DNA from: Bacteroidetes bacterium UBA6221
GTDB taxonomy: Bacteria > Bacteroidota > Bacteroidia > Chitinophagales > Chitinophagaceae
Direction: 5' to 3'
Length of the DNA: 64,000 nucleotides
Assembly (NCBI GenBank): GCA_002421685.1
Contig: DISB01000017.1
Location: forward strand, 62,001-126,000
Positions 26,170 through 34,241 of this stretch are shown here, piece after piece; the first letter of the stretch is position 1, and each line of letters begins with the position of its first letter. Both the position numbers and the translations under genes were made by a program. A model generated the notes under the pieces. It was not told the DNA's origin and did not search any database. It worked only from the letters and a program-made list of their open reading frames with translations.

Positions 26170-26871
26170 ATGACTGATAAAAAAAAGAATAGAACGTTTT
26201 TGTTAGGACTGGCGGTAGCGATTTTGCTACCGCTGTCTTTTTATATGATAGCCAAGCTGCTGTCTAAGGATAGAATTGACCTGCCTGATTTTTACGTGGT
26301 GGACAAAGTAGATACCGTCATCGAAGACGGGGAAACCTACTACGATAGCGTATATCACCGCGTGGCAGATGTAGAACTTGTCAACCAACTGGGTGATACC
26401 GTCTCCATTAACCGCGACCTGGGCGATAAAATAGTTGTCGTGAATTTCTTTTTCACCACCTGCCCGACGGTATGCCCGAAATTGACACAGCATGTAAAAA
26501 TGCTGCAAAATGCGTTTAAGAAAAATGATACTACCGTGCACCTGGTATCCATCAGCGTTGATCCGGGAAAAGACAGTTTCCCTGCGCTGCGACTGTATGC
26601 CGACCAACACGGCGCCGACCACGACCATTGGTGGTTCCTTACAGGAGACCGGGATAAGATATATAACTACGCCTACAACGAGCTGCGTGTGGTAATGGGC
26701 AGGGAAGAAGAAGGTATAGACAAATTCATACATACCCAAAAGCTGGTGTTGCTGGACAAAGACCGCCACATAAGGGGGTACTATGATGGTGTAGACACCG
26801 CCGAATTGCGCCGTTGCGCCGATGACATAATTTTGCTGACGCTGGAAAAAAAGCGCAAAAGGAGAAGGTAA
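26170..26871 (+). CDS. SCO1/SenC-type copper chaperone
   Basis: A 233-residue thioredoxin-fold protein with one N-terminal anchor (about residues 9-27). It carries the copper site intact: CPTVC at residues 98-102 and the conserved His at about 188 in IHTQKLVLL. The VSISVDPGKD segment after the second strand is also typical. SCO proteins load the CuA site of subunit II. The gene is 20 bp after subunit IV and 1 bp before the DUF420 gene. Confidence 0.93.
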   Translation: MTDKKKNRTFLLGLAVAILLPLSFYMIAKLLSKDRIDLPDFYVVDKVDTVIEDGETYYDSVYHRVADVELVNQLGDTVSINRDLGDKIVVVNFFFTTCPTVCPKLTQHVKMLQNAFKKNDTTVHLVSISVDPGKDSFPALRLYADQHGADHDHWWFLTGDRDKIYNYAYNELRVVMGREEEGIDKFIHTQKLVLLDKDRHIRGYYDGVDTAELRRCADDIILLTLEKKRKRRR

Positions 26872-26872
26872 T

Positions 26873-27418
26873 ATGTTAGTCCCCGTACTGAAGAAGAATG
26901 ATAAGCAGGCCAGGCTGCTGATATTTACTGTATCATTCGTGGTGTTTGCTGCGATAGCGGTTTTGTCACGGGTAAAGCTGCAGGTGGACCTTGGTTTTGA
27001 TATTCATGTCTTTGCACTTATCAACGCCATTATCAATTCCGCCGTGTCCATATTGCTGGTATTAGCCCTGGTAGCGGTAAAAAGTAAAAACTTTGTATTG
27101 CACAAGAGGCTGATGCTCACGGCTATACTGCTTTCAGTACTGTTCCTGGTGTCTTACATTGCCCACCACCTGCTGGCCGGCGATACCGTGTATGGCGGCG
27201 AGGGCAACATCCGGTATTTTTATTATTTTATTCTTATTACCCATATATTCCTGGCGGCTATCATACTGCCGTTCATACTGTTTACCGCCTACCGTTCGCT
27301 TACCGGCGAATATGCCCGTCATAAAAAGCTGGCGCGTTATACCTGGCCACTGTGGCTTTATGTAAGCGTAACCGGCGTACTGGTTTATCTTATGATATCA
27401 CCTTATTATTCAGCCTAA
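26873..27418 (+). CDS. DUF420 membrane protein (CtaM-like)
   Basis: A 181-residue protein with about five helices and conserved histidines: LHKRLMLTA, SYIAHHLLAGD, and ILITHIFLAA, plus YVSVTGVLVYLM near the end. These match DUF420, whose Bacillus/Staphylococcus member CtaM is needed for haem A oxidase assembly. Its place directly after SCO fits this role. It starts 1 bp after the SCO stop. Confidence 0.85.
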   Translation: MLVPVLKKNDKQARLLIFTVSFVVFAAIAVLSRVKLQVDLGFDIHVFALINAIINSAVSILLVLALVAVKSKNFVLHKRLMLTAILLSVLFLVSYIAHHLLAGDTVYGGEGNIRYFYYFILITHIFLAAIILPFILFTAYRSLTGEYARHKKLARYTWPLWLYVSVTGVLVYLMISPYYSA

Positions 27419-27436
27419 ATCCCCTAAATTTGTGTT

Positions 27437-27655
27437 ATGGGCAGGAGATTATTGATTGTGCTGATGTTGATGTGTACCGCACCTGCGGTATATGCCCAGG
27501 GCTGCTCCTTGTGTACCAAAACGGCTGCGGGACTGGATGATAAAAGCGCGAAGGGTCTGAATGGCGGTATTCTTTACCTGGCTGCATTGCCATTGGCTAT
27601 TATGGGCACGGTTGGTTTTGTGTGGTGGAAACACAATAAGAACAACAAATCTTAG
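27437..27655 (+). CDS. small membrane protein with CxxC motif, oxidase-linked
   Basis: A 72-residue protein. A signal-like segment ends at about residue 21 (AVYAQ) and is followed at once by GCSLCTKTA, a Cys-x2-Cys pair at residues 23 and 26. Then comes GLNGGILYLAALPLAIMG and a membrane helix, with a basic, Asn-rich tail (KHNKNNKS). Similar short proteins are found at this place in other Bacteroidetes as far as I recall. The CxxC facing the periplasm suggests a copper or thiol role in oxidase assembly. This is inference. A TAAATTTG box ends 4 bp before the ATG. Confidence 0.7.
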   Translation: MGRRLLIVLMLMCTAPAVYAQGCSLCTKTAAGLDDKSAKGLNGGILYLAALPLAIMGTVGFVWWKHNKNNKS

Positions 27656-27673
27656 TTTTTTAAAAATATCTTC

Positions 27674-28402
27674 ATGACAAATCAATTGCTCAAGGCATCG
27701 TTAGCGTATGTCCTGCTTGCAGGCCTGTTCCTGTTTTCTTCCTGCAAAGAGAATGTGGTGCGCGGCAAAGGCAGTCTTACTACGGAAACAAGAGAGGTAC
27801 AGTCATTCGATAAGATAATCATTGACGTAGCCATTGATGCCAATATCGTAGTGGGGGGCACGCATTCCCTGGAAATTAAGGCCAAGGAAAACCTGCATGA
27901 CCACATCAAAACAGAAGTGAGCGGAACGACACTCCGTATTTACAACGACGATATCATATACAACCGGGATGATATAACGGCTACCATTCACCTTCCGGCT
28001 ATAAGTATGCTGGAAATAAACGGCGCCGCAGACGCTGTAGTGAGGGGTGATGTGAAGGGCCCGAACTTTGAGTTGAAGGTCTTTGGCGCGTCGGAGGTGG
28101 ATATAGAGCAGGTGCATGTAGACAGCATGAGCGTGAAGCTATCCGGCGCCTCCGAATTGAAGATAGCCGGCGGTACGGCAGGCACGGCCCGGTATAAAGT
28201 GACAGGAGCCGGCGAAATACGCGCTAACGGTGTGGAAACAAAAAATGCTACCGCCAAAGTTTCCGGGGCGGGGGAGATGGAACTGTTCGTGACCGAAAAG
28301 CTGGATGCCGATATTACGGGCGCCGGCGAAATAAGTTATAAAGGCCATCCGCAAATCACATCAGACGTTACGGGGGCGGGTGAGCTGATAGATAAGAACT
28401 GA
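27674..28402 (+). CDS. lipoprotein with head GIN domain (DUF2807)
   Basis: A 242-residue lipoprotein: the lipobox is LFLFSSC near residue 25. The mature chain is a beta-helix of the GIN type (putative autotransporter adhesin head), seen in FDKIIIDVAIDANIVV, then repeated GA-S/G-E turns (FGASEVD, LSGASELK, TGAGEIR, SGAGEME, TGAGEIS, TGAGELI), one per coil. The role is probably envelope related; no ligand is known. It is 18 bp after the CxxC gene on the same strand but is likely unrelated to the oxidase. Confidence 0.85.
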   Translation: MTNQLLKASLAYVLLAGLFLFSSCKENVVRGKGSLTTETREVQSFDKIIIDVAIDANIVVGGTHSLEIKAKENLHDHIKTEVSGTTLRIYNDDIIYNRDDITATIHLPAISMLEINGAADAVVRGDVKGPNFELKVFGASEVDIEQVHVDSMSVKLSGASELKIAGGTAGTARYKVTGAGEIRANGVETKNATAKVSGAGEMELFVTEKLDADITGAGEISYKGHPQITSDVTGAGELIDKN

Positions 28403-28476
28403 GTTGTTTTTGACTACTATTGCTCTGCACTTATCCTACCTCCTCCCGCCAGTTTGCTACCGGTAGTTATTTGTAA

Positions 28477-28495
28477 GTTCAGTTTACGACTGAAC
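28477..28495. repeat. short inverted repeat in the intergenic gap
   Basis: Stem GTTCAGT / ACTGAAC with a 5-base loop inside the 253-bp gap between the GIN lipoprotein and the MNT-HEPN gene. No T run follows. The rest of the gap shows no gene or motif that I can support. Confidence 0.4.
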
Positions 28496-28655
28496 AACAA
28501 CTAAAATAGAAAATCAATTTCCGGCAATCCCTTATCGCCGATATAGTCAATACAACTACTAAAGGTGTAGTATTCCAAGCTGGTTACCTAACCCGCAGAA
28601 CCGGCCGTAGCGTTGACTATTCCATCCCGCCAAAAAAATCGTAAATTCAACCCCG

Positions 28656-29519
28656 ATGAATACATCGCTGGAACACTTGCCGCCGCTTAAGCGGGACGAC
28701 CTTCGCCGCATAACGGATATCATCGTGCAGAAGATACAGCCTGAAAAGGTAATACTCTTTGGCAGCTATGCCCGTGGCAACTGGGTGGAAGACCGTTACA
28801 GCGAGGGGCTCATCACTTACGAGTACATCAGCGACTACGATATACTGGTCATCACCCAGCAGGGCGAACGCCGCAAAGACTACGAAGTGCAGGATATAGT
28901 GGTAAACACTTTTCGCCCGCGCACACCCATCAATATTATAGCCAACGATATAGACTTTGTGAACAAGGACCTGGAGCGCAACCGCTATTTTTTCAGCGAT
29001 ATAAAGAAAGAGGGCATCATGCTCTACGATGCGGGCAATATCCCCCTGTCTGACCCACGCGAACTAAGCGCCGCTGAAAAGAAACAGATGGCGCAGGATG
29101 ATTTCGACCATTGGCACGGCAACGGAACAGATCTATTAAGAAGCGCAAAAAGGAACTTTGAAGAAGGAGCTAATAAACTCGCGCTTTTTGAACTGCACCA
29201 ATCTGCAGAGGCCATATACAATGCTGTGATGCTGGTGTTCACGGGTTATAAACCCAAGACGCATAACATAGAGATGTTGTACCATTACAACAAGAACCAC
29301 TCTAAAGAGCTGGCTATGGTATTTCCCCAAAACACCCCGGAAGAAAAACACTACTTCGACCAACTGAAACGCGGCTATATAGATGCACGTTACAGCAAAG
29401 ACTTTGTAGTCACCAAAGAAGAGCTGGAAGTGCTGATAGACCGCATAACCCGCCTGCACGCTATTGCCGAGGCCATCTGCCAAAAGAAGATATCGGCTAT
29501 GGATGTGCCTGGGGTATAG
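28656..29519 (+). CDS. nucleotidyltransferase-HEPN fusion protein (MNT-HEPN)
   Basis: A 287-residue chain with two parts. The N-terminal MNT-type polymerase-beta-like domain has FGSYARG (GS at residues 36-37) and SDYDILVI (D60 and D62), the metal-binding pair. The C-terminal part (about 135-280) is an all-helical HEPN domain with LFELHQSAEAIYNAV and YIDARYSKDF. In two-gene MNT/HEPN toxin-antitoxin modules the nucleotidyltransferase modifies the HEPN RNase; here both are on one chain. The RNase motif Rx4HxY is not clearly present (an RITRLH occurs near the C terminus but lacks the Tyr), so toxin activity is doubtful. It stands alone. Confidence 0.82.
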   Translation: MNTSLEHLPPLKRDDLRRITDIIVQKIQPEKVILFGSYARGNWVEDRYSEGLITYEYISDYDILVITQQGERRKDYEVQDIVVNTFRPRTPINIIANDIDFVNKDLERNRYFFSDIKKEGIMLYDAGNIPLSDPRELSAAEKKQMAQDDFDHWHGNGTDLLRSAKRNFEEGANKLALFELHQSAEAIYNAVMLVFTGYKPKTHNIEMLYHYNKNHSKELAMVFPQNTPEEKHYFDQLKRGYIDARYSKDFVVTKEELEVLIDRITRLHAIAEAICQKKISAMDVPGV

Positions 29520-29614
29520 ACAGGTTACCTTCAAAAAATCGTATTCTCACCCTCGCCGGGGTTCGGTTAGCGGTCCAGCCAAATATTTCGTATACTCGTA
29601 TCAAATTTGTGAAG

Positions 29615-29785
29615 ATGAATACATTGGTTATTGATAATAAATCGTATGTAGTTGTGCCTGTAAAAAGTTATGAAGCCCTGCAAAAAAGAGCTGCCCTGAA
29701 AACAAAGCCAGAAAAGACTTTTTCTGTAGAAGAAGCACGTGCCCACAGCAAAAAACTCATAAAGAAGTGGGCAGCAGAAAAATAA
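29615..29785 (+). CDS. orphan antitoxin-like protein (56 aa)
   Basis: A 56-residue protein starting MNTLVIDNKSYVVVPVKSYE and ending SKKLIKKWAAEK. The order short beta-strand (VIDNKSYVVVP), helix (SYEALQKRAAL), linker and a basic amphipathic helix that could fold onto a toxin matches short Phd/YefM-type antitoxins of Bacteroidetes type II systems. No RelE- or other toxin-like gene follows: the next gene is a thioesterase. So it is an orphan antitoxin or a remnant of a module. Family call is by pattern only. Confidence 0.6.
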   Translation: MNTLVIDNKSYVVVPVKSYEALQKRAALKTKPEKTFSVEEARAHSKKLIKKWAAEK

Positions 29786-29884
29786 TTATTAAAGAATCTG
29801 TTGCTACCAATATTGCTGCGATACCGGACGCTTCCTGCCTTGAAAAATCGTATTTTCACCCTTGAAGAAATCATTGCCAATATA

Positions 29885-30313
29885 ATGGAACTACAAGGCT
29901 ACCATAAGACATATACTGTAAAAGATGAGCATATAGATGTGCAGGATATTATGGACGGGTTGTATTACCCGTTTTATATGGAAGACTGCAGGCACGCTTT
30001 TATCAAAGACAGGCTGGGCTTTGACCTGGAAGAGCAGGCAAGGCAGGGCGTGAACATGGTACTGTCTAAATACACCATTAGTTTTTTCCGCTCGCTGAGG
30101 CGGGGCGATGAGTTTGCCGTGACCTGTGAATTGTATAAAGACCCCTCCGGCCAACCCAAACTGCATATGGTGCAGCATATACTGAAGAACGGGAAGAAGT
30201 ACACAACAGGCGTGTTTACCGGCACCTGTGTTAAGTCAACCGGGGGCAGGCCATTTCTGCCCGGGGGCCTGGGCGAGCTGCTGAAAGATGCTCCCGTACT
30301 GGAGGCGGAATGA
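29885..30313 (+). CDS. thioesterase-like hotdog-fold protein
   Basis: A 142-residue protein. The start used is ATG 29885, giving MELQGYHKTYTVKDEHID; a longer frame has a non-conserved leader. The segment DIMDGLYYPFYMEDCRHAFI followed by a long helix and the strand FFRSLRRGDEFAVTCELYKD fits acyl-CoA thioesterases of the 4HBT/FatB-like hotdog fold (the usual pattern being a short N segment with Y-x-x-Y-F-x-x-ARHAF). They hydrolyse acyl-thioesters or have related roles; the substrate cannot be told. No partner gene is close. Confidence 0.7.
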   Translation: MELQGYHKTYTVKDEHIDVQDIMDGLYYPFYMEDCRHAFIKDRLGFDLEEQARQGVNMVLSKYTISFFRSLRRGDEFAVTCELYKDPSGQPKLHMVQHILKNGKKYTTGVFTGTCVKSTGGRPFLPGGLGELLKDAPVLEAE

Positions 30314-30438
30314 GCATCACATGATTCGGATAGAGTGCCGGGTTTATAAAACCACACTCGTCCTTGTCTGTGCGACGAGGATGAACAGGTGTGGCGTTTG
30401 TAACGCCGGAAAAGTGTACAGGTATCTCTTGCTTAACC

Positions 30439-31527
30439 TCATTCTGAAAAATTGGTAAAAGATTTTCCATCATAACGATATAAACCAATATTCCTGGTGC
30501 CAAACCAGATATTCCCGCTACCGTCTTGTAACATACACCATACGCTGTACCCACCAAGGCTATCCTCGGGGAAACCTTCCAGGGATTTACCATTGTAACG
30601 CTGTACGCCGCCGTCGCTTGCATATCCGTCTTTTTCTCCTCCGCTGAACCAGATATTTCCGGTTTTGTCTACCAATGCAGTAAGTCCGATATTATTCCCA
30701 ACCTTAAAACGGGAAAAGGTCCTGCCATCATAATGCCAGATACCCGCGTGCCGGGTACCGATCCAGATATTCCCGCTTTTATCTTCCAGCATATAACGTA
30801 TCCATCCATCACCATCGGGTTTAAAAGCGGTTAACATACCTGAAGCCGGGTCATAACGACAAATTCCTTCGTTCCCTGGTATCATCCCGGAACCGATCCA
30901 GATTATTCCGTTCTTGTCTTCCAGCATGCACTCAACCATCACCAGTCGCAGGCTATCCTTGTTCAGCACTTTATCATTATCTAAAAAGCGGGTAAAAAGG
31001 TTTCCGTCATAGCAATAGAGGCCGTTCCTGGTACCGAACCAGAGTTTCCCGCTTTTATCTTTCATCATGCTCCAAACTTCGTTTTTTGCTGATGGGTCAT
31101 AGTTTGGTGACGTGTCGAAAGGCATGTATAAACTTTCAGCTACCACTATTGGCACGGTGGTCAATGTTTGCCCGTTATAGCGGCAAATACCGTAGTTAGT
31201 ACCAAACCAGATATTCCCGCCATTATCTTCCAGAATCGACCAGACCACATTGTTAGTCAGGCCATTTTCAACCGTAAATTGAGTAAAATACCGGCCGTCA
31301 TATCGATAAACACCCTCTCCCATTGTGCCGAACCAAATGTTCCCGGCCTTGTCCTGCAGTCCGCATTGGATATTAGCATATTTGTTTGTGCCTTGTGTCT
31401 TTACAATTTTTGTTGTCTGGTCCGGAACAATTTCTTGTTGGCTCGTTTCATCGGTGTGTGTTTTGTTCTGACCATTGCAAGAAACGACGGATACAATCAA
31501 CAACGGCAAAAAATAAAGCAGCTTCAT
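30439..31527 (-). CDS. stand-alone Reg_prop beta-propeller lipoprotein
   Basis: A 362-residue lipoprotein (lipobox LIVSVVSC; start ATG at 31525-31527, MKLLYFLPLL). The whole mature chain is made of propeller repeats of the two-component-regulator type: units with the pattern DKSGNIWIGT / YDGKSFTNF occur about eight times (for example NIWFGTMGEGVYRYDGRYFT, then NIWFGTNYGICRYNG). In hybrid two-component proteins such repeats form the sensor, followed by Y_Y_Y, histidine kinase and regulator domains; here nothing follows the propeller. It is therefore a free sensor-like or binding protein at the outer membrane. Confidence 0.85.
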   Translation of the reverse strand: MKLLYFLPLLIVSVVSCNGQNKTHTDETSQQEIVPDQTTKIVKTQGTNKYANIQCGLQDKAGNIWFGTMGEGVYRYDGRYFTQFTVENGLTNNVVWSILEDNGGNIWFGTNYGICRYNGQTLTTVPIVVAESLYMPFDTSPNYDPSAKNEVWSMMKDKSGKLWFGTRNGLYCYDGNLFTRFLDNDKVLNKDSLRLVMVECMLEDKNGIIWIGSGMIPGNEGICRYDPASGMLTAFKPDGDGWIRYMLEDKSGNIWIGTRHAGIWHYDGRTFSRFKVGNNIGLTALVDKTGNIWFSGGEKDGYASDGGVQRYNGKSLEGFPEDSLGGYSVWCMLQDGSGNIWFGTRNIGLYRYDGKSFTNFSE

Positions 31528-31707
31528 TTGTCTATTGGAGCAAATTAGGGCGTCCGGTGTATATGACAATGCCCAAAGAAAATACGTTGGCGCATTAACT
31601 TTTTTTATAAGATATTTTATTCAACATACTGAGGCGGTTTTCCCAGATAGTTTAATACCGGCATCATTCTTTTATCCGTAAATTGTAGATAATAAAATTA
31701 TCAGTCT

Positions 31708-32133
31708 ATGCGGTACCTGGTATTGATGGTAGCTTTCCTAACACAAGCCGCTGCGTTTGCGCAAGACCCGATAGAGGGACTTTGGTACAACGAAGAAAAG
31801 ACCGCCAAGATAAAAATCTACAAAGCGAAGAACGATAAGTTTTACGGTAAGATAGACTGGCTGAAAGAACGCGTAAGGAACGGTAAGCCGCGTACAGACG
31901 AGAACAATCCCGACAAGAGCCAAAGGAAGGAGCCGTTAACCGGGTTGATCGTCCTGAAAGGCTTTGAAAAAGACGGTGTTAACAAGTACGGAGACGGCAC
32001 TATTTACGACCCCAAAAATGGCAAAACTTATTCCTGCGTCATCACGTATAAGGGTGATAAACTGGAAGTGCGCGGCTATGTAGGCATATCGCTGATAGGC
32101 CGCACCGCAGTATGGACCCGCGTCTCGGAATAA
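31708..32133 (+). CDS. DUF2147 secreted protein
   Basis: A 141-residue protein with a signal peptide ending AAFAQ (about residue 19). The mature chain reads IEGLWYNEEKTAKIKIYKAK then KFYGKIDWLKE, the DUF2147 signature G-x-W and fyGkI. This family is a small calycin-like beta-barrel, often in the periplasm, with unproven function. It has its own short gene space with no operon partner. Confidence 0.85.
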   Translation: MRYLVLMVAFLTQAAAFAQDPIEGLWYNEEKTAKIKIYKAKNDKFYGKIDWLKERVRNGKPRTDENNPDKSQRKEPLTGLIVLKGFEKDGVNKYGDGTIYDPKNGKTYSCVITYKGDKLEVRGYVGISLIGRTAVWTRVSE

Positions 32134-32152
32134 TAAGCATACGCGTAACTCC

Positions 32153-32194
32153 TGTCCCCCGCCGGCGGGAGGTGTCGCGTAGCGACGGGGGTGG
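32153..32194. repeat. GC-rich modular hairpin repeat, short copy
   Basis: Begins TGTCCCCC, contains two nested hairpins (CCCGCCGGCGGG and GTCGC-GTA-GCGAC) and ends GGGGGTGGG, so outer CCCCC and GGGGG arms can close the whole unit. A longer member of the same kind lies at 36837-36921 and a minimal one at 40520-40537. Confidence 0.65.
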
Positions 32195-32246
32195 GAAAGC
32201 TCAATGGGATATCCTGACGTACAGAGTTCGCACTTCCTTAAAGTAA

Positions 32247-32897
32247 CTACCGCCGCGCACCAAATACCTGTGTATAAAACTGCCCGCTACGTGCCATGCC
32301 CATTTCTTTAAATTTTCCGCTCATGATATTTTTACAATGTCCCTTGCTTTTTAACCATCCCTTTATTGCAGCTTCTTCGGTAGGGTAGCCCGCAGCCACA
32401 TTTTCCCCGTACGACATCCAGTTATATCCTTCTTTCGATATTCTGCTGCCTGCATCGGAGCCACCCCTGCCCGCATGAGATAGAATGTTTCGCTGCTGCA
32501 TATACCGGCTGTGTTTTTTTGCCGCCCGTTCCAGTTGGTTATTCCACTTCACTGGCGGTACCGGCTTATAATATCTTCCACCACACCTGCATCCCCTGGC
32601 CCGTGCGTCATTTACCAGCTTCAGCAGCTTTTGCCGGCTGCTGCCGGTTACCTCCTCTCCGTCTGCAATGCTCTCTTTCTTCCCCTTACCTGCGTTGTAT
32701 GTGGTTGGCCCCAATGCGGCTGTAAGCGGTTCTTTCTTTTCTACCGGTTTGCCCGGGGCTTTAGCCTTTGCTTCTGTAGCTGCTTTTACGGCTGTATCTG
32801 CCTCGCTGCCGTTAGTTTTTCCCGTTACATCTTCTCTGCAGGCTACCAGCCCGCATAACAGGTATAATACAAGGATGAGAAAATTGCCTTTATGCAT
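32247..32897 (-). CDS. CAP/SCP-family lipoprotein
   Basis: A 216-residue lipoprotein with lipobox LCGLVAC, start ATG at 32895-32897. A linker rich in Ala/Lys/Thr (about residues 30-70) leads to a CAP domain. Recognised parts are LLKLVNDARARGCRCGG, then VKWNNQLERAAKKHSRYM, SHAGRGGSDAGSRI, and MSYGENVAAGY with the conserved GEN. The CAP cavity residues His (HSRYM and SHAGRGG) and Glu (GEN) are kept. CAP proteins bind sterols, lipids or act as proteases in some cases; the role here is unknown. Confidence 0.88.
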   Translation of the reverse strand: MHKGNFLILVLYLLCGLVACREDVTGKTNGSEADTAVKAATEAKAKAPGKPVEKKEPLTAALGPTTYNAGKGKKESIADGEEVTGSSRQKLLKLVNDARARGCRCGGRYYKPVPPVKWNNQLERAAKKHSRYMQQRNILSHAGRGGSDAGSRISKEGYNWMSYGENVAAGYPTEEAAIKGWLKSKGHCKNIMSGKFKEMGMARSGQFYTQVFGARR

Positions 32898-33007
32898 ATG
32901 CCCCGGAATTGTGCGCAATTTATAGCTTGATAAAAAATTGTGCCCCGGTGCGCGGCATTTTAAAAGGAACCCTGGCGGAGATAGCTGAGTACTATAAATT
33001 AAAAAAA

Positions 33008-33029
33008 AGCGGCTGAAAATTCAGCCGCT
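33008..33029 (-). terminator. terminator of the 33058-34074 gene
   Basis: Stem AGCGGCTGAA / TTCAGCCGCT. On the minus strand it is followed by a run of eight T bases (33001-33008 are A on the plus strand). It lies 29 bp past the stop of the gene on that strand. Confidence 0.9.
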
Positions 33030-33057
33030 CGTTTGTGAGTTCTGTCCTTATGTCGCC

Positions 33058-34074
33058 TTAGTTAGCCAAATCGTTGCCCATGCCACCCCCGTTCGCATCA
33101 TCCAGTCCGGCTTGTGGCCTTTCTTCATATACAGTCACCTTGCTGATGTCTGCGCAGGGCAGTGTCATATACGAGTAGTACAGTTTCCCGTTGCGGAACA
33201 CCCATACGAACCATTTATTGTCTTTATGCAGGTTTTGTTGTATCGTAGGGGGATTGCCATAGTCTTCCAGCTTGTAGCCGTATACATAGTATGCGGGTAT
33301 GTCTTTCTTGCCTTCGTAGGCCTGCAGCATAGCCCTTACTACATCGCTTTCGTCGGCATATGCCTGCCATCCGCCTACCGGCCCCTGCAGTAGCTCGCCG
33401 GGATATTTTTTGCTTATTTTTTTAAACAAGGCCAGGTCGCTGAAGTACACTTCTATTTTGTCCTTCTTTAGTACGGGCTTGTCTATATTAACCGAAAACT
33501 GGCAGTGCCCTGCTGCTTCGTTGGTTTTTATAGGGTCCATATTCACAAGGCTGTTAGCGTTGGCAAAAGCCCTGTCGCCGCTAGCCACTTTCATATTCAC
33601 ATAGTCGTACAGGTTCAGGTATGCTTCCTGTATCACTACGTCCACCATATCGTTGCCCCAGCTTTCGTCTATTACTTTATATACTGGCGCCGATATTTCG
33701 TACAGGCTGTACCTGTGTGCATCGGCAGAAGATATCCTGCCCAGGTTTTTAATGTTGTTGTACAAAACCTGTACAGCGTCTGAGTAATCGCCGTAGCCGT
33801 TAACGCCGGCTATCTTCGGCAGTTGGCTGAACTTGTTCAGGTAGGCTACAAACTGTTCCCTTGAAATATAAGGTTTCAGGTCGCGCCTGGAGAAACTGTC
33901 GAATGCTTTTATCCTTGTGTAGAATATCTTGCCGGTGCTGGTCTTTGCCAGTTGTTTGTCCTGCTGCGATACACTGAAAGTATTATTCTTGTATTGGTAT
34001 TCCACCTTATCGTGCTGGGCGAAAGCACCGGGGGCGGCCAAAAGAAAAGCCAGGGAGAGTATCCTCGTTTTCAT
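33058..34074 (-). CDS. secreted protein of unknown function (338 aa)
   Basis: I do not recognise this protein. A clean signal peptide ends APGAFAQ. The mature chain has an N-terminal lysine- and Ser-rich strand region, a helical middle (SRRDLKPYISREQF, SDAVQVLYNNIKNLG), then a mixed part ending with the strand FVWVFRNGKLYYSYMTLPC. The acidic and glycine-rich tail (DANGGGMGNDLAN) may be flexible. No T9SS domain or lipobox is present, so it should be periplasmic. It has its own terminator at 33008 and no operon partner. Confidence 0.7.
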   Translation of the reverse strand: MKTRILSLAFLLAAPGAFAQHDKVEYQYKNNTFSVSQQDKQLAKTSTGKIFYTRIKAFDSFSRRDLKPYISREQFVAYLNKFSQLPKIAGVNGYGDYSDAVQVLYNNIKNLGRISSADAHRYSLYEISAPVYKVIDESWGNDMVDVVIQEAYLNLYDYVNMKVASGDRAFANANSLVNMDPIKTNEAAGHCQFSVNIDKPVLKKDKIEVYFSDLALFKKISKKYPGELLQGPVGGWQAYADESDVVRAMLQAYEGKKDIPAYYVYGYKLEDYGNPPTIQQNLHKDNKWFVWVFRNGKLYYSYMTLPCADISKVTVYEERPQAGLDDANGGGMGNDLAN

Positions 34075-34196
34075 AAAAAGTATTTTAACGTATAGATTGT
34101 GTTACTGCTTTAAAAATATAAAAAACAATGGCATTTTCACAGAACTGCGCCATTTAATTCGGCAAATCAACCACCATCATTTTAGCGGCAAAAAAA

Positions 34197-34220
34197 ATCC
34201 CCGGCTTGATGGCCAGGGAT
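34197..34220 (-). terminator. terminator of frr
   Basis: Imperfect 9- to 10-bp stem ATCCCCGGC / GGCCAGGGAT with a short loop (one G-U pair on the minus strand). On the minus strand it is followed by TTTTTTT. It begins 21 bp past the frr stop. Confidence 0.85.
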
Positions 34221-34241
34221 AACTTATTCATTACTCATGTT

